Below are positions 9,596 through 19,733 of a DNA stretch of 37,717 nucleotides, piece after piece (the stretch's first letter is position 1; each line of letters starts with the position of its first letter). The stretch spans positions 1,789,001-1,826,717 of the forward strand of contig BFEA01000066.1 of the NCBI GenBank assembly GCA_003427395.1, written 5' to 3'. The notes below the pieces were generated by a model. That model was not told the origin of the DNA and made no database searches. It saw nothing but the letters and a program-made list of their open reading frames with translations. This DNA is from Chara braunii. Taxonomy: Eukaryota; Streptophyta; Charophyceae; Charales; Characeae. The position numbers were made by a program, and so were the translations under genes.

Positions 9596-10569
9596 CGATC
9601 TTCTTCTCGAATAAGAAGATGATGGAACCCATGGCGAACATCAAACTTGCTGAAAAATCGAGCACTCCCAATCGCATCCAACAGCTCATCAATCCGAGGG
9701 AGGGGGTAAACATCTTTGATCATGATATCATTCAACTTTCGATAATCAATGCAAATGCGAATCCCTTCGGCCTTTTTAGGCACGATTACTACGGGAAAAG
9801 ACCAGGGACCTAAGGCGGGTTCGATCCATCCATTATCTTCAAATTCTTTAGTCCGTTGAAAAGCGGCCGCTCGTTGGGCTGGCGAGTATCGGTAAGGAAC
9901 GCAGCTAATGAGTGGATGGTCTCCCGTGAGAATGGCAAGGTCGATCACATTAGTTAAGTCGATGTCATTATCGTGTATGCTCAATTCTTCTACGTAACCA
10001 TTTAACACACAGATTAACGACTTCCGAAGTTCCGCGGGAACGTGACTTGGTAGGGTGATTGTTGATTCCCCCGAAATCTTAAGGGGCATATCAACCCAAT
10101 CAACCGGCTGTTCCCGTCGATCGTAGACACTAGAGAAAACGAAACTACTGGTGTGAACGGAAAAGACAGTCGCAATCATCTGGGACTCAGCGGGGCTGAT
10201 CATCTCCTTTTCTTTAGTTTCATCATCAGTCTCTGAACCAACCGAGGCCGGTTCCACAGTTAGTCCCGTTAGATCCGTCATTTCTTGCATCAGGTCTGGT
10301 ACATCACTTACCGGTGCTCCTGCCTCCTGTTTAATCAAAGCGATGGTGGCTCCTGTCGTTAGTAACGATCTGGGCGGGAAAACAGAAACATCGAAATATT
10401 GTTCCGTTTGCTGATAACGCGCTCGTAAGGAGAGAGCTCCTTCGTACAAGGTGCGAGGGGGTTCCAAATCATCGGCCAAGTCAGATACTTGTAGTATGGG
10501 TTCCCCAAGCAGGACTGAAGGACAAACTGGGGTTATCGGGGGCGCAAGCTCGCTGCTTCCTAAATCCAC
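9590..10569 (-). pseudogene. pol: Reverse transcriptase N-terminal part
   Basis: This frame holds the protease-RT linker and the RT fingers. Recognisable Ty3/gypsy motifs run from the conserved proline/tyrosine stretch (CVPYRYSPAQ) through FPVVIVPKKAEGIRICIDYR and KDVYPLPRIDELLDAIG to FSKFDVRHGFHHLLI. Correct RT sense then jumps to the next frame within about 15 codons, so a one-base indel lies between roughly 9585 and 9600. Upstream, coding sense continues in a third frame (10748-10570). In the catalytic FDV motif the D is present. The N-terminal 150 residues or so are an acidic, hydrophobic linker of unknown role. Confidence 0.9.
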
Positions 10570-10748
10570 GTGGAAGCTTCAGGCAGGGTCGGGGCACACT
10601 TGGAATTCTTCGGGAATTTCGTGTTCGAAAAGTTCAACCAGGTGCTTCCATTCATCTTCGCTAGGCAAGTCTTCTTCGTATTCTGTTCCCTGATTCCACC
10701 ATCGATATCTGAGGAAGAACCCTCCTCGGGATTAATGTATCGAATCAT
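10570..10748 (-). pseudogene. pol: Protease-RT linker segment
   Basis: Continues the protease frame after a TAA at 10757-10755 and reads a charged, protein-like stretch (MIRYINPEEGSSSDIDGG ... KKTCLAKMNGSTWLNF). It ends at a stop near 10560, where the RT frame takes over one base away. It has no recognisable catalytic motif and probably is part of the ancestral continuous polyprotein. Confidence 0.5.
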
Positions 10749-10754
10749 CCCTAT

Positions 10755-11354
10755 TTACGCCGAGTTAGGGGTTCGTTTTATCGTTCGGGTGGAAATTCGC
10801 AAAGGGACAATTCGAGGCTTTGCCCCAGTTTGAGTGAGCACTAGTTGTTTCGAATCGAAATGCAATCGTGCGCCCACCGCCATCGCCCAAGGTAGTCCCA
10901 ACAACACAGAATAGGAACGTACATCTATCACGAGCGCATTGACAAGGACGTGTACTCGTCCGACTTTTACAACCACATTCTCAATAATGCCTACGATATT
11001 CATTGCTTCCTCGTCGGCGGAGACATAATTGTCTTTGCCAGATTGAGGAAGAATGGATCCGAGTCGTCCCGTCTTTCTGACAGTATCTAAGGATATGGCT
11101 ACTGCAGAAGACCTCGTGTCGATAAGAGCGTTAAACGGCTTGCCCCAAACTTCGCAATCACATTCCGCGCTCTTCCATAGTACCAATCGAGCTCGTACGA
11201 AGTGATCTTTTTCTGCTAATGAGATCGCTGCTATTCGTGCAGCCTCAGGTTCACCGGCTTGGGTTCGGGCTGTGCAACTTCCTCGCTTCCTTCCTTCTTC
11301 TTCAACATCCGCTGTATGCGCTGATAGGTGAAGCGCTTTTGATTTTTCTGGCAA
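10755..11354 (-). pseudogene. pol: Retropepsin-like aspartic protease, active site altered
   Basis: The protease cuts the Gag-Pol polyprotein. The retropepsin core is visible: WGKPFNALIDTRSSAVAIS, where the usual D-T-G triad reads D-T-R, then the flap/strand region and the hydrophobic-hydrophobic-G signature near the end (YSVLLGLPWA). The R codon is AGG, one G-to-A transition from GGG. Loss of this glycine would normally abolish activity. The frame overlaps the end of gag by about 120 bases and is one base back relative to it, consistent with a gag-pol -1 frameshift, but no classic slippery heptamer was confirmed. It ends at TAA 10757-10755. Confidence 0.8.
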
Positions 11355-12185
11355 TGTTGTAAAAGTTTATCGTTTGCTGCTTTGGATATGGTGAGCAGAT
11401 GTCCCACTGGAACCGGAACACGAATATCCAATTGTTTGAGTGCTCGTAACACATCAATATCTCCTGTTCGAAACTGCTGACCGGGATTGGATTCGCGATC
11501 GACCCATTCGAGATTATCAGGGGCCGATCGGATCGCTCCGACCATGCCTGCAAGATGACGGTATTCAAGTGGATCGACCACGTCAGCAGCGTCCGAGGAG
11601 GAAGCTCCTGATGTCGACGCCATTGTCGTCGAAGGGGAAGGCTGCTCTGGGGCATATGCCACGAGCTCCCCTCCTTGGGCCGTATCCATTAATGCGGCCA
11701 CTCGTCCTTGATTCAGGGCCACAGGGCCCACCGCATGTGGGGGCTGACTACGCTTTGGCTGCGGGCAATCTCGGGCGAAATGTCCGGGCTGTTTGCAGTT
11801 AAAACACTCGATCTTTCCTGCCGGATTAGTTAGGTGAGGGAACTGAGGTGCGTACCCTTGAGGAGGTGGGGCAGGCAAGAGCGGAAATGATGCAAGGGCA
11901 GTCCGAGCAGGGGCCGGGTTAGGCTTAATTAGTCTGTTCATTATCTCTTCCATCCGCTCCATATGAGCGGCGTGCATTTGGATCAAGTTGCTCATCCATT
12001 CGGACTGCTTAATAGTGGCCGTATGGATCATTTGGGCAACATGTAGGTTGGTTACGACCGGCGTGGGGGACTCATGGGGGACTCTGCTCTTAACGACCGC
12101 TATCGGTTGATTCACAGGGGGAGAGGGAGAAGAGACAGTCGGGATATCGGAAGCAACCCCATCGGGACGGTCATGGTCGAGGCGG
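11231..12185 (-). pseudogene. gag: Gag C-terminal part with CCHC zinc knuckle
   Basis: Nucleocapsid region that packages element RNA. A methionine-rich helical stretch (SEWMSNLIQMHAAHMERMEE) precedes a proline-rich linker and one CCHC knuckle, CFNCKQPGHFARDC (about 11764-11806). This is followed by a long C-terminal part with a Ser/Ala-rich stretch and a charged segment (KNQKRFTYQRIQRMLKKKEG). The frame differs from the N-terminal gag part by one base; the switch lies near 12170-12200. It overlaps the start of the protease frame. The long region after the knuckle is longer than in many gag proteins and has no recognised domain. Confidence 0.85.
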
Positions 12186-12755
12186 GGACAAAACCGTTTT
12201 TGCCGCTACATCCCGTATGGTATCGGTAATATCTTCGTCTCCCTGGCTGATGTATTTTTTTGTATCCGCGAGGTCTAGTTCCAGTGCTTTTGCGATGATA
12301 GCGGGGAGCTGGTGTGTCTTCGGTGGGACTTTTTTCTGCAGTTTCCCTTTCAACGTGGGACTTCGTAGGAGATCGATGAACAAATCTCGAGCAGATTTCT
12401 CGTTTCGCCCGGATTTGTCCACCGTGGTTTGAAATCGATCCACAAAATCGGGCAACAATTCCCCGGGTCCTTGTGGCCGATTTTTTAGCACGTATCAGGC
12501 GGCATCTTCACTGACCGTATCGAATCGAGCCAAAAAGGCTTGTTTGAAGGTATCCCAATCTACCCATGTATGTTTTCTAAACCAGTCATGCGACGTATTG
12601 CGGAGTAGCAATGTCAAAACGCGGGGAAGATCGATTGCGCTGTAATTTTGAGGTTCGACAGCTTCCAGCCAAGCCTCGGGATGGGTATGGTTAAGGAAGA
12701 AGGGGAAGAGGGCGGGGATGCTAACGATCACCCTAGTACTGTCTGCCATCGGCAT
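12171..12755 (-). pseudogene. gag: Gag N-terminal (capsid-like) part with in-frame TGA
   Basis: Capsid-forming part of Gag. The start chosen is ATG 12755 (context CCGCCATGC), the first in-frame ATG after a TAA in the leader. A retrotransposon-gag pattern is seen: AWLEAVE, then DWFRKHTWVDWDTFKQAFLARF, then KNRPQGPGELLPDFVDRFQ and a helical SARDLFIDLLRSPTLKGKL. A TGA at 12497-12495 interrupts the frame exactly where a residue such as W would continue the helix; TGG to TGA would be one transition. The frame ends at TGA 12173-12171 and continues one base away. Confidence 0.85.
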
Positions 12756-12872
12756 GGCGGGTGCAACCGCACCGGATTGAGACCTGGTCACTGGGCGATC
12801 CCGACGAGCTAGTTCAGGGCCTCTCCTACCTCTCGCCAGTTTGACTTACTATCATCAGAACCGACACGTGTC

Positions 12873-12885
12873 GGCTCCGATAACA
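12873..12885 (-). other. Candidate primer-binding site, initiator-Met-tRNA-like
   Basis: The minus strand reads TGTTATCGGAGCC just inside the right LTR. This matches 11 of 13 bases of the plant initiator-methionine primer site TGGTATCAGAGCC. It overlaps by two bases the point where LTR homology begins (12884), so the exact LTR end is uncertain. Confidence 0.4.
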
Positions 12886-13709
12886 ACCTCACGCCCTGTG
12901 CTGTCTTTCGTTCGGAGTGTTGGGCGTGCGAAAAGAGGCCCAGAAAAACAGCAAGATGGGGTGTGCCAAGGATTGTTGGAAATTGAGTGTGGGGACACAG
13001 ATGGAACTGAAATCCCTCGTGTTGGTCCGATGAAGTAAGTCGGTTGCTTTTGCACATCGCGGAATGCGCGCGCAGGCACGGCGCGAAAAGAGAAAAATCC
13101 AAATTCAATCCAAAAAGAATTGTCGAGCTTCCCACCGGGCTACAGCCCGTCGTTTAGAACGGAAAGGCGTCGGCACGCTTCGCGTGTCTCGTTTACGTAT
13201 CAAATCTCGTCGTCGTTCGTTGGTCAGTTCCGAGTCTGACGTGGATGGTCTCAGCCACGTGGCTCTTTTTTTATGCTCGTCTTCACTCCGCACACGGTAG
13301 TGGAAACCCCTGGATTTGTAGCGCTCAAAACGCCGACATTCGGTGCATAGAGTGCGCGGCCAGTGGGGTTCTACTGCCGTCCACGGGATGACGATCAACT
13401 CGTTGAATGACAACAATATCGAGTAAGGTGGGAAGTGCATATCGATAATGACAAACCCAACTTCCACGAACCCTGAGCAACGATTTGACAGAGGGAAGTA
13501 ATATCACCTGCCGATTTGTGCAACGGCTTCTCGTACGTCCCACTCGCATACACGTATCCTTCCCTCGTTGTAGGGAAAAGGCCGTGTTGCGGGAGGCTGG
13601 TGCCCGATCGGAGGGTACTGTTCAGTCCACATATCAATCAATTGTAAAGACCTTGCGACATCATCAAGAAACGAAAACACTCGCACAACTCACAATCAAT
13701 CCCTTTCAA

Positions 13710-13712
<3 letters not shown>

Positions 13713-13774
<62 letters not shown>
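13713..13774. repeat. (GA)n microsatellite in right LTR
   Basis: Same length as the tract at 2240-2301, which is unusual for a microsatellite in two LTRs whose ends have diverged. Confidence 0.95.
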
Positions 13775-13775
<1 letters not shown>

Positions 13776-14740
13776 CGAAATAAAACACTTCAGCAGCTTG
13801 ATCATGCATATAACTAAGGGACCGATTCGCGGCTCAGGTTTAGTGAGCCAGCGCGACGTTGATCCCAAGCGCCTTGTTTCTCGAGGCCGCCCCGTAGCTC
13901 GGCTGCTGATGTCGTGCAGCATAAGGCAGATGGCATGCGCAGTACATTCATATCTACAGATCTAAGCACTCTTGCATTCTCGAACAAAATCCCGACGATA
14001 ATCGTCTGATCAATGCAAAAAAAGGGATGGGGGGAGGGGGGGGGTGTCACACATCTCCATACATATATCCACTGTGGAAGGTGCGAAAAATGAGCCATGC
14101 ATAGGAAAAGATGGATTGCTTGATCAGTACACACGCATCCACCGTTCACAAGACAAGAAGACGGGGTCCTTGCGTAGGAGGATTACCCAGGAAACTAATG
14201 GAAGAGTTCCGGAGGAAGTTCTTTCACGCAAGGAAAGCCTATAGATTCATGCTCATCCAAAAGAGAGAAAGAGAGAGAAGGAGAGAAGCATCGAGACACA
14301 TCATTATTCAAAGATAGAGGAGAAGGGGAAGGTGAGGGAGGAGAGTCGAGATAGGAGATGACGCAACCCAAAAGAAGGAAGTTCAGCGTTGTCAGAGAAA
14401 AAAGATCCGCAACAACAAAGGCGCATTCGCCGCTAATTCCAATATGGCCCNGCGCGAATCACTCACTCAACTCCACTCATCNATCCTCATACCCGCACNG
14501 NCGATCCCGGCNGCCACGTNCNAACTCCCACCACTGCGATCGTCACCCCGCTGTCGTAAACTCGACACGGTTCGCCTTGATCCCACAGTCCGTCGTGGCG
14601 ATCCAGCGCACAACCGGCCAGCCTATCATCAGCCCGACANGACTTTNCGACTCGCACCAAACACTCTACCTCGCCACTGCTTCCCGGAAGNTGGCTTGAG
14701 AGTCGAGAACGTAAGAGAGATTTGCGGGCGCGCTTGNGGG

Positions 14741-14747
14741 TTTTATA
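14741..14747 (-). promoter_or_regulatory. Putative TATA box of promoter LTR
   Basis: TATAAAA on the minus strand in the LTR that lies upstream of gag. If used, transcription would begin a few tens of bases to the left and pass through the CT-rich tract. Motif match only. Confidence 0.4.
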
Positions 14748-15663
14748 GTTGCGACNAGGGAGANAGAAGGGGGAGAAAGCGACGGGGAAGCTGAGNTNTA
14801 AGANGAGAAGCAGGAGGANAAGACTTTGAGAAGAGTGCTCTGTGAACGCCATGTTGATCCCTCGGAACCCAAGGTTCAACCAATCAGATTCGTTGCGCAA
14901 TAGGAAGATCCTATTGATCCACGCACCTGATTGGCGAACGGGAGTTATCGACGGATCGACCGGGCGTCGTGCGTTGGACTCAGAGGGTGAGAAGAGAAAA
15001 GGCGCGAGAAGTAGCGCAAGACGGGTCCAAGATTCAGATGATCAAGAAAGGGAAATGGGCGCGCAAAAAGCAGAGCGGGAGAAAGAGAGAGAAAAGGAAA
15101 ACAGTTCCGGGGAGAGAGAAAGAGGAAGGAGAAGGGGAAGGGAGCGCGGAAGGGAGCGATGTGGGGGGGGGCAGAGGGGAGAGAGCTTTTGCGTGCGCGG
15201 CGCCGTCAACAAAAAAAGAGAAAAAGGCACCGAAACAGTTACAGCTTGCTTCTATCCTAATTCAAAATTGAAATCACCATATCCGCACGCGAAAGAGCGA
15301 TGGGGGAAAAGAAAATCCTACGCCTATTCGTATTCGCACAAAATTCCTAGAGTTTTCCCCGACGCGACCAAGAACATTCACACACACGAAGAGGATACGT
15401 CGACGTTCCGCTTATCCCGGGATTCCCAACTGCCGAGACCAATTCCCAGTGCGCTCGCTAAGGCGCACGTAATTTCCTATGTATTTCCCGAATTGCAGAA
15501 AGGAAAAGCAGAACCCGGGAGTCGAAAAAGCTTCCGAAAGATGGGAGCCAAAAACGCGGTACAAAAATAAAAATAAAAATGAAACGGGGTTTTTATGGGG
15601 TTCGTATGATACCAGCAACAAGGGTACGAAAGATAGCACGAGTTCGGGAAGTGGTTCGTCACA

Positions 15664-15860
15664 CGCTGTTGTGTTGTGTTCACACAAGTAAATGGTTGAC
15701 TGGAAGCAAAGAGTGTGTGGACGCGCAGTTTTGAGGCGCGGGTCATGTTTTCTATTGATATTATAGAGTCGGCGTTTCCACCGACAAAGTTTTTTATTTT
15801 GATTAAAATTAGGAACAGTTGTTCTTCCTGTTGAAATAATTAGGTATGTGTACGCTTGTA
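15664..15860. repeat. Genomic repeat half B, copy 1
   Basis: Matches 16244-16440 and begins directly at the LTR edge with CGCTGTT. It contains a conserved small inverted repeat GTCGG...CCGAC (around 15769-15786). It is the downstream half of the repeat whose upstream half is 1036-1399. Confidence 0.8.
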
Positions 15861-15874
15861 AGTCAGGGAAGCGC

Positions 15875-16440
15875 TTCGTTCAGGCTGCAGGGACTTTTGC
15901 TCAATTGATTCAAAAACATGAGGCAACCGTCAGGGGAGCGCTCGGCTGGTGCGTTCATGGGACACTGGACCCGATATCCAGCAGGTGTCGCTCCCCACCA
16001 ATGGACAGGAGTGTTCTATCGTAAGTCCATCGTAGGGGGATGCTCATAGCACCACCTCTAGGGCAATGACGCAGAACTTTCTGGGGAAAAAAAAAGAAAA
16101 AGAGAGTGTGTGTGTGTGTGTGTGTGTGTTATGCTGAGCCTGCACACGGTGTTGGAGCAAATACCCTCACAAGGGTATCCGCCCTCGATTTTGCAGGCGA
16201 CAGAAAATAAGTTTCGTTCGAAATTCGAGTACAGTACACAAGACGCTGTTATGTTGTGTTCATACAACTAAATGGTTGACTGGAAGCAAAAATTGTGTGG
16301 ACACGTAGTTGTGAGGCGCGCGTGATGTTTCCTATTGATATTATAGAGTCGGCGTTTCCACCGACAAAGTTTTTTATTTTGATTAAAATTAGGAAGAGTT
16401 GTTCTTCCTGTTGAAATGACCATGGTGTGTGTACGCTTAT
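15875..16440. repeat. Uninterrupted genomic repeat A-B, copy 2 (empty site)
   Basis: A half (15875-16243) then B half (16244-16440) without interruption, period about 580 bp from copy 1. It has a (GT)n tract at about 16106-16129 and a hairpin-like motif around 16157-16177 (ATACCCTCACAAGGGTAT). The A-B junction shows what the target looked like before the retrotransposon inserted. No coding potential is seen. The unit could be a tandem satellite or a small non-autonomous element; its own termini are not clear. Confidence 0.8.
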
Positions 16441-17654
16441 GCGGAAGACGTCGTCGACAGTAATGTTGCTTCTGGGTGGTGATTGGAGCATGCGAGAGAA
16501 AATAGAACGCGAGCAGGGACCTCCGCGCGATGGGCGCGGGAGGTTGATGGCCGTTGACTTAGTTGATAGGTCGGGCGTGGCCTTGGAACACTTCAGTGGA
16601 CCCGCGCACCGCATGGTACCCGCTTGCATAGGTGTTCGTTAATGCTAAGGTCATCCTTTGACCTAGTATTATTGGTTACGATGGTAGACTTTCAAAGTAG
16701 AGGTACGGGGATCGAGGGCAGCGACCAGCGGCGATGGAGCATTGGAGCGGTTGAAAATGCTAAGGGGTTGAGGGCCCGGCGGGGCTATCCCCTTGATTTT
16801 TGTTGACTGGCCCATCCGTGGGCCCGATCAGGCGGAACTGAGAGGGATACTGACGACCTCCCGTCCCCAAAGCACTGTTTTTTTCCGGTGTTCGCGTCTT
16901 TATTGTTTACTTTTATTTTATACTTGCCTGTCCCGTTTCTAGGACGCGATGCCAATGTTGGTACCAAGGCTGTTTATCAGGGCCAGCGGGAGTGAGCAAT
17001 TGGTATAACCATAAACTATTGAAACACAGGCCTGAGTGGGAACTCCGCTGGGAGTAGATGGGCGACAACTCGTTTTTGCTCCCCTCCTTGTTTGGACGTG
17101 GGTGTCCTGCCCGCATGGGCTGCTGTTATCGGCTTTATGGTAGGGAGCGATTGAAACTCGCTAAGAAGGAGGTCGTCATTCTCCTTTTTTTGCAGGACAT
17201 CGTTCTCAATTTTTTGTTCGAACTTTAGATGTGACTAGTGTAATTGAAGTTTTTGAATATGACAATGGTGATAAAACAAGAATGGTTACGCGAGTGTGAA
17301 TGGGAGGACAGTGTCGCGAGGGGGAACACGAGTGTGTAAGGTAACAGGTAGCGCGTCATCGGAAAAAACGAGCACGCCATGAAAAGAAAAGATGGGTGCG
17401 CGGAAAAAAGACATGGCGACCACGCGGGAGCAGAGGAGGACCGCGTGGAGGAATAAGTAAAATCACGCAAAGGTAGGAGGAGATTACGTAGGGAGAAAGA
17501 AAAGAGGGGTGTGAAAGAGGACAAAGGGAGGGAAGGATGGAGCGCCAGGCAGAGGAAGTAGAGGTAATAAGCGGGAGAAGCATTGAGAAGTGGAGGGAGG
17601 AATGATGCTCGATGGGTCTGGTTTCACCGGATGGTACACCGGGGCAAGGTGATT
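16441..17654. other. Intergenic, nothing recognised
   Basis: No supported gene. Short ORFs on both strands (for example 16249-16629 and 17225-17524, minus) have no recognisable domain and overlap low-complexity purine-rich sequence from 17330 onwards. Confidence 0.4.
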
Positions 17655-18200
17655 TTCGTTACTGTGTGTCTGTATGAACGTGTGCCAGTCCCGCGACAGA
17701 TTGCACAATGCTTCGATCGATAAAATGAACAAAATCGATCGAATCTACCACTAGAACATAAAAATATACGTTGCTGTATTGGTTGTATGTGTGTGTGTGT
17801 GTGTATGAAGTGCGCCCCAATCTTGCGGCTTGATCCTCGATACTTCCATCTATAGGATGGGCAAAATCGAATGAATATACCGTTTGAACGTGGAAGTATA
17901 CACTGCCACAATCGTGCGCGTGTGTGCATGCGTGAACCCCGCGACTATCTTATGACACTTTTATCGATAAGAAGAGCTAAGTCGAATGAACTTACTGCTA
18001 TAACATGGAAATATATACTACTATAGCTACGGGTGAGTGTGTGTATGAGTGTGTCATAAAGAGAGAGAACGAGTAGGTCCTAGATCCCTCGACTGACCTC
18101 GTGGCACTTCATCAACAGGAATAGCAAGATTGAATGAATCTACCACGGAAACATGAAAAGGTGTACCGCTGCACTTGCGCGTGTGTAAGTGTGCATGCGT
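17655..18200. repeat. Diverged tandem repeat, four units of about 110-130 bp, GT-rich
   Basis: Four units each carry a core like ATCGATAaaATgaacaAAA-TCGAATGAATcTACC, then AACATG-AAATATAC, then a CGTGTGTG-type tract. They start near 17690, 17830, 17940 and 18080. They are heavily diverged, so the array is old. The last unit forms the C-terminal tail of the ORF at 18054-18803. Confidence 0.6.
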
Positions 18201-18803
18201 TCGCGTCTGTGCGGGCATAAGCGAGGAAGAAGGGATAGGAGGCTTGGCAGCGAAGTACTGAAGAGAAGCGCAACCCATCACTGCGCAACGGATTTCTGAA
18301 ACTGATTGGGCCGCGAGTAACACTCGTTCCACATTTTCTACTCCCCAAAATGCTTCTTCAATTACGAAATTCGGAAGTGTGACCCTAATGTACCTTGTCG
18401 GATACACGAATTCGGCGACCCACTTTGCTTCGATCGACTTTATAACCTCCCCTTCTTCTCCCCAGTACATCCTTCTAGAAAATGCCTCAAGGGTCATTCC
18501 GACCGTCAGAACATACTTAGAGATGGGGCGACTTTCCCCTATCGCGAGGTCGATCACATGCGCCCTCCAGAGAAGGACCGGTAGATAAAGGGTCACCTTT
18601 ACTATTGCATGCTTCTCTCTCGTAGTCCACCCAGTTTCTATCCACATGAAGGCTTCCTGTCCTATCGGCAGCCCACACCATGAGTCAATTTCTTCATTCT
18701 TATCTATCGCCCTTTTTGGCAGTGTCATTTTCACCCCTCCTTCCTTTGGCGTTGGCAAGTTGATCAGAAAGCTCCGATCAGCGAACCACATTAAAGAGGT
18801 CAT
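18054..18803 (-). CDS. Unknown protein, paralogue of 19042-19626 product
   Basis: 249 codons from ATG 18803. I do not recognise the family. The first 185 or so residues align by eye with the neighbouring ORF. Shared blocks are an N-terminal SLMW/SVMW, a W-rich block (QEAFMWIETGW here, EQAFIWIESGW there), VKVTLYL, a hydrophobic strand with ESRPISKY (IDRSLSRL in the paralogue), and a TRYIRVTLPNFVI block (AAYLRGTLPMFIV in the paralogue). The pattern of alternating hydrophobics suggests a beta-rich fold. The last 60 residues or so, rich in T, H and R, are translated from the adjacent tandem repeat and are probably not part of the conserved domain. It lies in the same direction as two ORFs upstream, with a 238-base AT-rich spacer. 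No signal peptide seen. An integrated viral cassette or a host tandem duplication are both possible. Confidence 0.5.
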   Translation of the reverse strand: MTSLMWFADRSFLINLPTPKEGGVKMTLPKRAIDKNEEIDSWCGLPIGQEAFMWIETGWTTREKHAIVKVTLYLPVLLWRAHVIDLAIGESRPISKYVLTVGMTLEAFSRRMYWGEEGEVIKSIEAKWVAEFVYPTRYIRVTLPNFVIEEAFWGVENVERVLLAAQSVSEIRCAVMGCASLQYFAAKPPIPSSSLMPAQTRTHAHLHTRKCSGTPFHVSVVDSFNLAIPVDEVPRGQSRDLGPTRSLSL

Positions 18804-19041
18804 CTTGATATTCCTGTTACAACTGTCAAAGAAAGAACCTTTCCTTTCTTATTAACCGCTCAATTTCTCATTTCTCAACAATTTTTTATCTCAGTTTTTC
18901 CTGAGCACCTCTTCTCATTTGATCGAGGATCTACTGGTTCAGTTCCTCCCACTAGACATGCCTATCTGCCCAATCATATTGACGTGGATACGAATCGACC
19001 CGTGATAGTATGTTTTGTCGATCTCTTTCTTCAATCAAATG

Positions 19042-19626
19042 TCATATCTCTAGGTATATGTAGTATAGCAACAGAGGGGTAGATGTGTGATATTCTCTCT
19101 GAAGTATCGCCATTGCGGCTTCCGCAGCCATTTCCACTCGGGTCCTCCCTGTGAAGGTTGCATTTACGATGAACATGGGAAGGGTTCCTCTTAGATATGC
19201 TGCTGGCGGAAGAAATTTGTTTGCCTTCCTTACCCTCACAGTTCCTGTGACCCTCTCAAATTCATTCAGACTAGCATTTTTTCTTCTAGATTCGAGCGCG
19301 GATTTTGCTATCCATAATAGTCTAGAGAGAGATCGATCAATACCTAATACTAAATTTATTATGATAGCTTGCAAATTTTTTGATACGATATACAGGGTAA
19401 CCCTCTCTACTGCACAGTTTTCGTCTCTAACCCATCCAGATTCAATCCAGATGAAAGCTTGTTCCCCTACAAAAATCCCCCAACAATACCCTGTCTCTTC
19501 ATTCTCTTCGTGGCGACTGGGAAGATTCATCATAAGGCCACGCCTCATTTGCATGGGCTCTCTGACCGTGATTTGGTATAGGGCGGAAGCCATCCTCTGT
19601 TCGTCGGTGCACTCCACCTGCCACAT
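19042..19626 (-). CDS. Unknown protein, paralogue of 18054-18803 product
   Basis: 194 codons from ATG 19626. The frame is open upstream, and homology to the paralogue suggests a slightly earlier start (GLVSVMW versus MTSLMW). Conserved blocks: EETGYCWGIFVGEQAFIWIESGW near residues 45-70, then VERVTLYIV, then IIINLVLGIDRSLSRLL, then LRGTLPMFIVNATF. The C-terminal helix EMAAEAAMAIL corresponds to VERVLLAAQSV in the paralogue. Identity is low (roughly a quarter to a third by eye) but the order and spacing of blocks are kept over about 180 residues, and both are intact ORFs, which argues for past selection. Family not recognised; no catalytic motif is obvious. Confidence 0.5.
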   Translation of the reverse strand: MWQVECTDEQRMASALYQITVREPMQMRRGLMMNLPSRHEENEETGYCWGIFVGEQAFIWIESGWVRDENCAVERVTLYIVSKNLQAIIINLVLGIDRSLSRLLWIAKSALESRRKNASLNEFERVTGTVRVRKANKFLPPAAYLRGTLPMFIVNATFTGRTRVEMAAEAAMAILQREYHTSTPLLLYYIYLEI

Positions 19627-19733
19627 AACAGAAACCAACCCACATTCTTCTATTGAGCTAGCAGACTTTCAACACTAGAATATGACTAGTTTTCCCTTTT
19701 TATTCCTCCACCTTCTTCGACACCTTTGGACCC

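Larger units (their letters stand above)
1400..15663 (-). mobile_element. Ty3/gypsy LTR retrotransposon with PHD finger in pol
   Basis: This is a complete but decayed element of about 14.3 kb, read on the minus strand. Its order is 5' LTR (right), primer-binding site, gag, protease, RT, RNase H, PHD finger, integrase, accessory region, 3' LTR (left). The RT-RNase H-integrase order defines Ty3/gypsy. The termini are TGTGACG...CGTCACA. Gag, protease, RT and accessory region are split by frameshifts, and several in-frame stops interrupt gag and pol, so this copy should not be autonomous. No chromodomain is visible after the integrase. The element splits genomic repeat A-B, and an empty-site copy lies beside it at 15875-16440. 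Confidence 0.9.
12884..15663 (-). repeat. Long terminal repeat (element 5' LTR), right copy
   Basis: Homologous to 1411-4418 with one copy of the 226-bp unit. The outer end is CGTCACA at 15663. At the inner end homology stops at 12884: the left LTR continues outward as TGTGACGCGCA, while here the sequence reads TGTCGGCTCCGATAA (from 12869). That means either the last 11 bases were lost here or one end was altered. It contains the same (GA)n, TATA-like motif and ambiguous bases as the left copy. Confidence 0.9.

Noticed and set aside
9570-9620. Programmed -1 frameshift inside RT.
   Set aside because: The break lies inside the RT palm, where no element uses recoding, and no slippery heptamer is present; a one-base indel is simpler.
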